Assembly (NCBI GenBank): GCA_031257955.1
Contig: JAIRNQ010000043.1
Span: forward strand, 1-6,016
DNA from: Deltaproteobacteria bacterium
Lineage (GTDB): Bacteria > Desulfobacterota > Desulfarculia > Adiutricales > Adiutricaceae
Length of the DNA stretch: 6,016 bases
Reading direction: 5' to 3'
In this document: positions 1 through 5,753 of the stretch, piece after piece
Position numbering within the stretch: the stretch's first letter is position 1
How the letters are laid out: each line of letters starts with the position of its first letter
The notes under the pieces: model-generated
Told to the model about the DNA's origin: nothing
Database searches by the model: none
The model's input: only the letters and a program-made list of their open reading frames with translations
Program-made: the position numbers and the translations under genes

Positions 1-1800
1 TGCGGCGTCTACACCGGCCCCAAGGACATCCCCACCTCGGTCATGGAAGCCTCGGCGGCGGCGGCCGCGGCCACTTCCAAGCTGACCCCGGCCAGGAGCA
101 CCCTGACCAAGGTCATAAACTTCCCGGCCCCGGTGGACGTGACCGGCGAGCCCCCCAGGATCGGCATTTTCGTTTGCCGTTGCGGCATCAACATCGCCTC
201 GGTCGTGGACGTGGAGAAGGTGGTCGAGTTCGCCAAGACCTTGCCCTTCGTCGAGTACGCGGCGGTGACCATGTTCGCCTGCTCCCAGGACAGCCAGGAA
301 AAGCTGGTCTCGCTAATCAAGGAATACCGGCTCAACCGCATCGTCGTCTCGGCTTGCTCTCCCAGGACCCACGAGCCGCTCTTCCAGGAGACCCTGGCCG
401 CTGCCGGCTTGAACAAGTATCTTTACGAGATGGCCAACATCCGAAACCACGATTCCTGGGTCCACGCCAAGAACCCGGTCGAGGCCACCCGCAAGGCCAT
501 GGACATGACCGAGATGGCCGTGGCCAAAGCCGCCCTGCTGGTTCCCCTGAAGGAAAACGTCATCGACGTCGATCCCACGGCCCTGGTCATCGGCGGTGGG
601 GTGGCCGGCATGAACACGGCCCTCACCCTCTCCTCCCAAGGCTTCAAGTCGGTAATCGTGGAGAAGGACGACAAGCTGGGCGGGAACGCCAACCGCATCC
701 TGACCACCATCAAGGGCGAAAACGTCCACAAATACCTTGAGACCCTCCGATCCAAGATTGAGGAAGACCCCAAAATCACCCTGGCCCTGAACGCCCAAGT
801 CGATAAGGTCGAGGGTTACGTCGGTAACTTCGAGACCACCCTGACCAACGGGGAGACGGTCAAGCACGGCGTGACCATCATCGCCACCGGGGCCAAGGAA
901 CACAAGCCCGACGAGTACCTTTACAGCCACAACCCCAACGTGGTCACCCAGTTGGAGTTGGACGAGCTAATGAAGGCCAACGACCCCAAGGTCGAGCAGT
1001 CGAGCGTCTTTACCTTCATCCAATGCGTCGGAAGCCGCGAGCCCGGTCGGATGTACTGTTCAAAGGTCTGCTGCTCCCACACCGTCCACGCGGCGGTGGA
1101 GCTGAAAAAACTGGATCCCAACAACCGGGTCTTCGTTCTCTATCGCGACATGCGCACTTACGCCCAGAAGGAGGACATCTACAAGGAGGCCCGCGACCTT
1201 GGCGTCATCTTCATTCGTTACACTTTGGAGGATAAGCCCAAAGTCACCGAATCGGGCGGTAAACTCACGGTCCAAATCGCCGACCCGGTCTCCGGCCGCA
1301 AACTGCTCATTAACCCCGACCTTCTGGTTTTGGCCGCCGCCATCGTCTCCGGCCGGGAAAACGAGCTGGCCATGAAGTACAAGGTGCCCTTGGATGAGGA
1401 CGGCTGGTTCTTCGAGGCCCACCAGAAGCTCAGGCCGGTGGATTTCGCCACCGACGGCATGTTCATGGCCGGTATCGCCCACTATCCCAAACCGATGGAC
1501 GAGGTCGTGGCCCAGGCCCAGGCCGCCGCCGCCAGGGCGGTGACCATCCTGACCCAACCCAAGATGACCGTGGGCGGCATCGTGGCCGAGATCAACCAGG
1601 CCAAATGCTCCGGTTGCGGCGTCTGCGTGGCCGTCTGCCCCTTCTCGGCCATTACCCTCGACGAAAAAGGCAAGAGCGTGGTTAACGAAGCCATGTGCAA
1701 GGGCTGCGGCAACTGCGCCTCCTCCTGCCGTTCGGACGCCCCCTCCCTGAGGGGCTTCACCAACGCCGGCCTTTTCGCCCAAATCGCCTCGGCTCTGTAG
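1..1800 (+). CDS. hdrA: HdrA, heterodisulfide reductase flavoprotein subunit, C-terminal part of a tandem two-module protein (5' partial)
   Basis: The frame is open from base 1 and gives 599 residues before TAG at 1798-1800. HdrA carries the FAD thought to bifurcate electrons in cytoplasmic Hdr complexes. Residues 1-24 (CGVYTGPKDIPTSV, then an Ala-rich stretch) match the end of an HdrA flavin domain. After a linker, a new HdrA start follows at about residue 53 (RIGIFVCRCGIN, Cys59 and Cys61). The dinucleotide-binding motif GGGVAG is at residues 198-203. IQCVGSRE with Cys342, Cys353, Cys357 and Cys358 is typical HdrA. Two C-terminal [4Fe-4S] motifs use Cys536/539/542/545 and Cys566/569/572/576; the second has Arg where Pro usually follows. 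The ferredoxin insert found mid-protein in methanogen HdrA is missing from this module. The ATG at 43 is internal, because conserved HdrA residues precede it. HdrA identity is very secure; the tandem reading is strong but its first module lies outside the window. Confidence 0.95.
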   Translation, partial: CGVYTGPKDIPTSVMEASAAAAAATSKLTPARSTLTKVINFPAPVDVTGEPPRIGIFVCRCGINIASVVDVEKVVEFAKTLPFVEYAAVTMFACSQDSQEKLVSLIKEYRLNRIVVSACSPRTHEPLFQETLAAAGLNKYLYEMANIRNHDSWVHAKNPVEATRKAMDMTEMAVAKAALLVPLKENVIDVDPTALVIGGGVAGMNTALTLSSQGFKSVIVEKDDKLGGNANRILTTIKGENVHKYLETLRSKIEEDPKITLALNAQVDKVEGYVGNFETTLTNGETVKHGVTIIATGAKEHKPDEYLYSHNPNVVTQLELDELMKANDPKVEQSSVFTFIQCVGSREPGRMYCSKVCCSHTVHAAVELKKLDPNNRVFVLYRDMRTYAQKEDIYKEARDLGVIFIRYTLEDKPKVTESGGKLTVQIADPVSGRKLLINPDLLVLAAAIVSGRENELAMKYKVPLDEDGWFFEAHQKLRPVDFATDGMFMAGIAHYPKPMDEVVAQAQAAAARAVTILTQPKMTVGGIVAEINQAKCSGCGVCVAVCPFSAITLDEKGKSVVNEAMCKGCGNCASSCRSDAPSLRGFTNAGLFAQIASAL

Positions 1801-1848
1801 TCCGCCCAGCCAGAGCGCCCGTCCCACCAGGGACGGGCGATGGGCGGA
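1801..1848 (+). other. Composite intercistronic stem-loop between hdrA and flxD
   Basis: An inner perfect 10-bp stem (1816-1825 with 1830-1839, 4-nt ACCA loop) is enclosed by an outer perfect 8-bp stem (1801-1808 with 1841-1848). The two stems are separated by 7 unpaired bases on the left and one on the right. The structure begins directly after the hdrA stop codon. The bases after it are ATATATAC and an A-run, not a T-run, so it is not a standard intrinsic terminator. Roles as an RNA processing or stability element, or as a partial terminator setting hdrA against flx expression, are inference. Confidence 0.8.
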
Positions 1849-1907
1849 ATATATACAAAAAATCAGGTTCCCCGGTTATCCTTTTTTTCTCAGTCCCGGG
1901 ACGAATT

Positions 1908-1912
1908 GAGGT
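1908..1912 (+). promoter_or_regulatory. Ribosome binding site that fixes the flxD start
   Basis: GAGGT lies 5 nt before the ATG at 1918. An in-frame ATG at 1840 sits directly against the inner hairpin stem, lacks a good Shine-Dalgarno, and would add 26 residues with no family counterpart that I recognise. The 1918 start is therefore preferred. Confidence 0.75.
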
Positions 1913-1917
1913 TGTGT

Positions 1918-2364
1918 ATGAGTGATTTTGAACCTAAAATCGTGGCCTTTTTCTGTAATTGGTGTACTTACGGGGCCGCGGATCTGGCCGGCGTCAGCCG
2001 CCTCGATTACCCACCGAACTTCAGGGTGGTGCGCCTCCCCTGTACTGGACGCCTAAACCCCAAGTTCATCATGGAGGCCTTTAAGCGCGGGGCCGACGGC
2101 GTTTGGGTTAGCGGTTGCCACCCGGGCGACTGCCATTACATCGCCGGCAATTACCACGCCCGTCGCAAGTTTATCCTTCTGCACCAGCTCCTGGAGAGCG
2201 TCGGCGTCGATCCCAACCGGCTCCGTTTCTCCTGGATCTCCTCGGCCGAGGCCAACAAATTCCAAGCCATGGCCAAGGACGTGGTCGAAAACGTCAAAGC
2301 CTGTGGCCCAAACACCACCTTCCGCAAGGAAGAGTTAAACCTGGGCTTGGCGGAGGTGGCCTGA
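1918..2364 (+). CDS. flxD: FlxD, MvhD-like [2Fe-2S] electron-transfer subunit linking donor module to HdrA
   Basis: A 148-residue protein of the MvhD/FlxD family (hydrogenase iron-sulfur subunit, delta), close to the usual family size. In methanogens MvhD passes electrons from the hydrogenase to HdrA; in bacterial Flx-Hdr complexes FlxD takes the same position between the NADH-oxidising subunits and HdrA. Family motifs are plain: FFCNWCTYGAADLAG near the N-terminus, LPCTGRLNPKF at 40-50, and GCHPGDCHY at 66-74. The cysteines available for the [2Fe-2S] cluster are Cys13, Cys16, Cys42, Cys67 and Cys72. There is no signal peptide or membrane segment, so it should be cytoplasmic. It is separated from hdrA by a 117-bp gap with a strong stem-loop and lies 1 nt from the next gene. 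Family assignment is very secure; the flx rather than mvh label rests on the downstream genes. Confidence 0.93.
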   Translation: MSDFEPKIVAFFCNWCTYGAADLAGVSRLDYPPNFRVVRLPCTGRLNPKFIMEAFKRGADGVWVSGCHPGDCHYIAGNYHARRKFILLHQLLESVGVDPNRLRFSWISSAEANKFQAMAKDVVENVKACGPNTTFRKEELNLGLAEVA

Positions 2365-2365
2365 C

Positions 2366-3322
2366 ATGCCCCAATTAAGTGAAATCACGAATAAAATTAG
2401 GGAAAGCGCCCGGAAAGCCTTGGAGAGCGGCAAGGCCGAGGTGGTCATCGGTTACCGTCAGGGAACCATCCCCTTGACCACGGCCCCCTTCTTCGCCCGC
2501 ACGGCCGAGGAATGCGACCAGCTGGTCTGGAGCAACTTCGCCCGCATCAACTTGGCCAACTACCTCTCCGGACGGACCGGCAAGGTGGCCCTGGTGGCCA
2601 AAGGCTGCGACGCCAGAAGCGCCGTGGGCCAAGTAACCGAAAATCAAATACTCAAAGACAACCTATACATTATCGGCGTCCCCTGCTCCGGCATGATCGA
2701 CAACAACCTGGTTACCGCCAAGGAACCCAGGCCCATCAGCGAGGCGGTGGAGACGACGGACGAATCCATAACTGTCAAAGGGGGAGGCTTTTCGACCGAA
2801 ATCCAGAAGGCGGACGTCTTAAGGCGCAACTGCGCGACCTGCGTCAACCGCACCCCCAAGCTGGCCGACGAGCTGGTCGGTCCGGAGATTAACGGGGGCG
2901 CGGCCGACGACTTCGCCGACATCAAAGCCCTTTTGGGAAAGAGCCTTGAAGAGCGCATGGCCTACTTCAAGGATTTAATCAAAGACTGTCTGCGTTGCTA
3001 CGCTTGCCGTAACGCCTGCCCGCTTTGCTACTGCCCCATCTGTTTCGTCGACGAGACAAGGCCCCAATGGCTGGGCAAGTCGACCGACTCCATGGATACC
3101 ATGACCTTCCACCTCCTCAGGGGCCTCCATTGCGCCGGTCGCTGCACCTCCTGCGGGGCCTGCGAGACGGCTTGTCCGGTCAACATCAAGGTCAGGGAGT
3201 TTAACCGAGTCATGGAGTTGACGGTCCAATCGAATTGGCGATACGAGCCTGGCTTGAGCTGGGATCAGAAGCCCCCTCTCACCATGTTCCAAACCGATGA
3301 CGCCGCCGACTTCATCAAATAG
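2366..3322 (+). CDS. 4Fe-4S dicluster protein, Flx complex iron-sulfur subunit (FlxB/FlxC type, FrhB/FdhB-like)
   Basis: A 318-residue soluble iron-sulfur protein. The N-terminal half resembles the flavin-associated beta subunits FrhB/FdhB (YRQG near 31, VAKGCDARSAV near 77-87, GVPCSGM near 104-110). A Cys pair CATC lies at 156-159. The C-terminal half has a very cysteine-dense stretch (Cys208, 211, 214, 218, 221, 223, 226) and a second [4Fe-4S] motif (Cys260, 263, 266, 270 followed by Pro), with Cys256 just before it. It should relay electrons between FlxA and FlxD/HdrA. Start: ATG one base after the flxD stop, with GGAGGT at 2352-2357 inside the flxD end, suggesting translational coupling. 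I am not sure which flx letter applies, so no symbol is given. FAD binding by the FrhB-like part is possible but not shown. Confidence 0.85.
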   Translation: MPQLSEITNKIRESARKALESGKAEVVIGYRQGTIPLTTAPFFARTAEECDQLVWSNFARINLANYLSGRTGKVALVAKGCDARSAVGQVTENQILKDNLYIIGVPCSGMIDNNLVTAKEPRPISEAVETTDESITVKGGGFSTEIQKADVLRRNCATCVNRTPKLADELVGPEINGGAADDFADIKALLGKSLEERMAYFKDLIKDCLRCYACRNACPLCYCPICFVDETRPQWLGKSTDSMDTMTFHLLRGLHCAGRCTSCGACETACPVNIKVREFNRVMELTVQSNWRYEPGLSWDQKPPLTMFQTDDAADFIK

Positions 3323-3340
3323 AAAGGCCATGGGATAAAG

Positions 3341-4381
3341 ATGACAGAATATATAGTCAAACAGAATGCCCTGGCGGACTTTTTTAAGTCCCTGGCCTCC
3401 GGGCGCCGTCTTCTGACCCCGCGGGGCACGGGCGACAAGTGTAAGCTTGGGGAGACGCCGCCGGATCAGGTAACTTTGGAGTATACCAACACCCACCTGT
3501 CCCCCAAGTCTCTCCTCTTTCCGCAAACCGAGAGGCTGATGGCCTTCCATAACGAGCGCGACAAGCCCAACGGCTACGTTTATCAAAGCCTCGGGGACAA
3601 TGGCGAGCCGACCGTGGTCTTTGGCATCCGGCCTTGCGACGCCCGGGGTATCTCCATCTCCAACAAGGTCTTCCAAAACGACCGCTTCACCGACCCGTAC
3701 TGGAAGGGCAAGATAGACCAGACCGTTTTCGTGGGCCTGGCCTGCGACGCCCCCTCGCCCCAGTGCTTCTGCGCCGCCATGGGCGGATCGCCCTTCGGCG
3801 AGAGCGGGCTGGACGCCCTGGCCTTCCGCCAGGGGGGCGATTTGGGCCTCAAAACCCTGACCGACAAGGGGGCCGAGCTCATCAAGGCCGCCGGCGCCCA
3901 GGAGGCCAACCTGGCCGACGAAATCAAAAAACTGGAGGCGACGGCCATCGAGGCCCAAGGCGTCAAGGCCGACTACAAGCCCATTGACGATCTGGATCTG
4001 ATGGATCTCTTCAAGGATCCCCACTGGGTCGCCACCGCCGAAAATTGCCTAAACTGCGGCGTTTGCACCTTTTTTTGCCCTACCTGCCACTGCTTCGACA
4101 TCCAGGACGAGGCCAGCGAGCGGGGCGGGGTCAGGATGCGCAACTGGGACACTTGCATGAGCTGGCTGTTCACCGTTCACGGCACGGGCCACAACCCCAG
4201 GCCGACCAAAACAGAGCGGGTCAGACAGCGCTTCATGCATAAACTCAAGTACATCCCCCTAAAACAGGACGGCGTCAGGGGCTGCACCGGCTGCGGCCGT
4301 TGCGTGGCCATGTGCCCGGTGAACATCGACATCAGGTCGGTGGCCCTGAAAATGACCCAAACGGCCCCGAGCCCGGCGTGA
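3341..4381 (+). CDS. 4Fe-4S dicluster protein, Flx iron-sulfur subunit (sulfhydrogenase beta HydB / AsrA-like)
   Basis: A 346-residue soluble protein resembling the beta subunit of archaeal sulfhydrogenase (HydB) and anaerobic sulfite reductase AsrA, which pair with a HydG/AsrB-type flavoprotein; such a partner is encoded next door as flxA. The N-terminal half has the family motif FGIRPCDARG (near 93-102) and GLACDAP (near 132-138). Two [4Fe-4S] motifs follow: Cys236, 239, 242, 246, with Cys249 and Cys251 close by, and Cys315, 318, 321, 325 then Pro. Its likely role is to carry electrons from FlxA toward FlxD and HdrA. There is no export signal. The ATG comes 18 nt after the previous stop with only a weak Shine-Dalgarno (AGAAAGG well upstream, GGGATAAAG adjacent), so translation may depend partly on coupling. 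The flxB or flxC letter is not certain, hence no symbol. Confidence 0.87.
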   Translation: MTEYIVKQNALADFFKSLASGRRLLTPRGTGDKCKLGETPPDQVTLEYTNTHLSPKSLLFPQTERLMAFHNERDKPNGYVYQSLGDNGEPTVVFGIRPCDARGISISNKVFQNDRFTDPYWKGKIDQTVFVGLACDAPSPQCFCAAMGGSPFGESGLDALAFRQGGDLGLKTLTDKGAELIKAAGAQEANLADEIKKLEATAIEAQGVKADYKPIDDLDLMDLFKDPHWVATAENCLNCGVCTFFCPTCHCFDIQDEASERGGVRMRNWDTCMSWLFTVHGTGHNPRPTKTERVRQRFMHKLKYIPLKQDGVRGCTGCGRCVAMCPVNIDIRSVALKMTQTAPSPA

Positions 4382-4382
4382 A

Positions 4383-4388
4383 GAAGGT
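4383..4388 (+). promoter_or_regulatory. Ribosome binding site supporting the GTG start of flxA
   Basis: GAAGGT lies just after the upstream stop codon and 6 nt before GTG at 4395. This spacing, and the typical family N-terminus that follows, support GTG as the start codon. Confidence 0.7.
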
Positions 4389-4394
4389 GCCAAA

Positions 4395-5234
4395 GTGAAT
4401 AATCCCTACCTGCCATATCCGGTTCGCATAGCCGAGATTCGAGTCGAGACGGAAGACAAAAATCTCCGGACCTTCAAATTCGAATTTCTTAACCCCGAGG
4501 ATGAGGGTAAATTCGCCTACCTGCCGGGACAGTTCGCCGAACTGTCGGTGCCCGGCCAAGGCGAGATCCCCATAGGGATCGCCTCCTCGCCCTCGGAGAA
4601 AGGCTTCGTCCTGTTTACCGTCAACCGAGTCGGCCAAGTCTCCAGCTACATGCACAACATGAAGGCCGGGGACGTCATGGGCATCCGGGGGCCCCTGGGC
4701 CACCCCTACCCCCTCGACAAGCTCAAAGGCCGGAACCTGGTCATCATCGCCGGCGGTTTCGCCGTGACCACCCTGCGCTCGACCATCACCTACCTCCTCC
4801 AGCCCGAGATCCGGCCCGACTACGGCAAGATCACCTTCATCTACGGGGCCCGCACCCCGGGGCTCCTCTTGTACAAGGACGAGTGGATGGCCTGGGAGAA
4901 GCGGGACGACATCGACGTTTTCGTGACCATCGACCGGGAGGTCCCGAACTGGGGCTACCGGGTCGGCTTCGTCCCGGCCGTGACCAAAGAGGTCTGCCCT
5001 CCGCCCGAAAACACCTCGGCCCTGATCTGCGGCCCGCCGGTCATGATCAAGTTCACCCAGCCCGTCCTTGAGGAAGCCGGCTACCAGGCCGAGAACATCA
5101 TCATGAGCCTGGAAAACCGCATGAAATGCGGCCTGGGCATCTGCGGGCGCTGCAATGTCGGCCCGGAGTACGTTTGCAAAGACGGCCCGGTCTTTACCCT
5201 GGCCCAGCTCAACCGTCTGCCCAAAGAGTATTAA
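4395..5234 (+). CDS. flxA: FlxA, FAD/NAD(P)-binding oxidoreductase with C-terminal [2Fe-2S] site (HydG/AsrB/DHODB type)
   Basis: A 279-residue ferredoxin-NADP reductase-fold protein related to sulfhydrogenase gamma HydG, AsrB and dihydroorotate dehydrogenase electron-transfer subunit PyrK; the size is normal. It is the likely NAD(P)H entry point of the Flx-Hdr complex. Order of parts: FAD-binding barrel (YLPGQFAEL near 48-56, PIGIASSP near 62-69), NAD-binding domain (IIAGGFAVTTLRS near 117-129, YGARTPGLL near 152-160, LICGPP near 210-215), then a C-terminal [2Fe-2S] motif at Cys245, 250, 253 and 261 (C-X4-C-X2-C-X7-C). The start is GTG, 13 nt after the previous stop. In the NAD motif, Thr-Thr stands where many relatives have a Pro before Leu-Arg. 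NADH versus NADPH preference cannot be read from the sequence. It is the last clear gene of the operon. Confidence 0.92.
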   Translation: MNNPYLPYPVRIAEIRVETEDKNLRTFKFEFLNPEDEGKFAYLPGQFAELSVPGQGEIPIGIASSPSEKGFVLFTVNRVGQVSSYMHNMKAGDVMGIRGPLGHPYPLDKLKGRNLVIIAGGFAVTTLRSTITYLLQPEIRPDYGKITFIYGARTPGLLLYKDEWMAWEKRDDIDVFVTIDREVPNWGYRVGFVPAVTKEVCPPPENTSALICGPPVMIKFTQPVLEEAGYQAENIIMSLENRMKCGLGICGRCNVGPEYVCKDGPVFTLAQLNRLPKEY

Positions 5235-5253
5235 CCCCCCCCGCCAAATCCCC

Positions 5254-5345
5254 GGCCCAGTCCCAGCCCTGGCCCATCCGGCCAGGGCCCAGTCCCAGCC
5301 CTGGCCCATCCGGCCGGTGCCCAGTCCAGCCCGGCACAGTCCCGA
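5254..5345 (+). repeat. 32-bp GC-rich tandem repeat, two exact 30-bp copies plus a degenerate third
   Basis: Bases 5254-5283 and 5286-5315 are identical over 30 bp (each begins GGCCCAGTCCCAG and ends CATCCGGCC), giving a 32-bp period. A third, eroded copy with small deletions runs from about 5318 to 5345. The period is not a multiple of three and the repeat starts 19 nt after the flxA stop (after a C8 run at 5235-5242), which argues against coding. Slipped-strand duplication is a likely origin. Confidence 0.85.
5266..5288 (+). other. GC-rich hairpin nested in the repeat after flxA
   Basis: GCCCTGGCC (5266-5274) pairs perfectly with GGCCAGGGC (5280-5288) around the loop CATCC. The next repeat unit keeps a weaker version (5298-5306 with 5312-5320, one wobble and one mismatch). 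There is no T-tract after either. It could act as a U-less terminator or a 3'-end stabiliser for the operon mRNA, but the sequence alone does not decide. Confidence 0.6.
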
Positions 5346-5364
5346 CGCCAAGCCAAAAGAATCA

Positions 5365-5631
5365 ATGGCCGTGGTCTGCGTCCTCGGAACTCCGAACTAC
5401 AAGGAATTCTTCGCGGCCAAAACCTTCGGCACGTTACTGAAAGACATCCATGAACTGGGACAATGGCCGATAAAGCCTAACCCGGCGATAGTGGCCATGT
5501 GGATGACCTACACCAAACTCACCCAACTTGGTTTGAATGTCACGATTCTTAACGCTTGTCGCGTTAAAACCTCAAAGGACGAAAACCGACTTGGAAGATT
5601 CCAGACACCTAGTGTTACGGACGGGTCATAA
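5365..5631 (+). CDS. Short hypothetical ORF next to the mobile element, possibly a truncated gene remnant
   Basis: Eighty-eight codons from ATG at 5365 to TAA at 5629-5631. I do not recognise the protein. It begins MAVVCVLGTPNYKEFFAAKT and contains LGQWPIKPNP and MWMTYTKLTQLGLNVTI; it looks soluble, with no cysteine cluster or signal peptide. The first half uses GC-rich third positions like the flx genes, which favours a real reading frame. The last third does not (53%, 43% and 45% G+C in successive 60-base lines by hand count), as if the 3' part came from different DNA. No convincing Shine-Dalgarno precedes the ATG, only an A-rich AAAAGAA. An in-frame GTG at 5317 lies in the repeat and is unlikely to be used. 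It could be a small gene, the front of a gene cut by the insertion, or a chance ORF. Confidence 0.4.
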   Translation: MAVVCVLGTPNYKEFFAAKTFGTLLKDIHELGQWPIKPNPAIVAMWMTYTKLTQLGLNVTILNACRVKTSKDENRLGRFQTPSVTDGS

Positions 5632-5701
5632 TGTCCAATAACCTAAAATCCCGTAAAGTTTAACATACAAAAAAATTTTTTGAAAAATCAAATTATTACT
5701 A

Positions 5702-5730
5702 TTGACAGGCCGAATTTTGTATGGTATAGG
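5702..5730 (+). promoter_or_regulatory. Sigma-70-like promoter of the transposase-like gene
   Basis: A consensus -35 box TTGACA (5702-5707) is separated by 17 nt from a TATAGG -10 box (5725-5730). Transcription would start near 5737, leaving a leader of under 20 nt before the ATG at 5754. Confidence 0.7.
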
Positions 5731-5743
5731 TATTCCATACAAA
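5716..5743. promoter_or_regulatory. 9-bp inverted repeat bracketing the -10 box, operator-like
   Basis: TTTGTATGG (5716-5724) and CCATACAAA (5735-5743) are perfect inverted arms 10 bp apart. The -10 box lies in the spacer and the predicted start point lies in the right arm. Because most of the palindrome is upstream of the start point, it is better read as a DNA-binding site than an RNA hairpin. Eight bases of the right arm (CATACAAA) recur at 5664-5671. A repressor or transposase binding site is inference. Confidence 0.6.
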
Positions 5744-5753
5744 GGAGGCCGCA

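Noticed and set aside
43..45. ATG at 43 as the true start of hdrA
   Set aside because: The frame is open to base 1, and the 14 residues before it continue a conserved HdrA motif, so the gene begins outside the window.
1816..1888. Intrinsic terminator after hdrA made of the hairpin and the T7 run at 1882-1888
   Set aside because: The T-run is more than 30 nt beyond the stem-loop, and no strong stem directly precedes it. Neither strand shows the hairpin-plus-T-tract arrangement.
1849..1917. A separate promoter for flxD in the AT-richer part of the gap
   Set aside because: ATATATAC could serve as a -10 box, but no credible -35 lies 16-18 nt upstream, as that space is filled by the GC-rich hairpin.
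1060..5351. Long open frames on the minus strand (about 255, 349 and 339 codons) opposite hdrA and the flx genes
   Set aside because: They mirror conserved plus-strand genes in GC-rich DNA, where antisense stop codons are rare. Their translations are Gly/Val/Leu/Asp-rich with no recognisable domain.
5155..5364. N-terminal extension of the short ORF back to 5155, overlapping the end of flxA
   Set aside because: The upstream part reads the flxA end and the 32-bp repeat in another frame, giving low-complexity Pro/Ser/Ala sequence without a ribosome binding site.
5615..5656. TTACGG / CCGTAA inverted pair as the insertion sequence end
   Set aside because: The match is only 6 bp with a 30-bp spacer, and without the other end of the element it cannot be told from chance.
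5668..5682. A7T6 palindrome as a terminator
   Set aside because: The stem would be only A-T pairs with no loop and no GC-rich stem before it. It is better seen as a bent A-tract.
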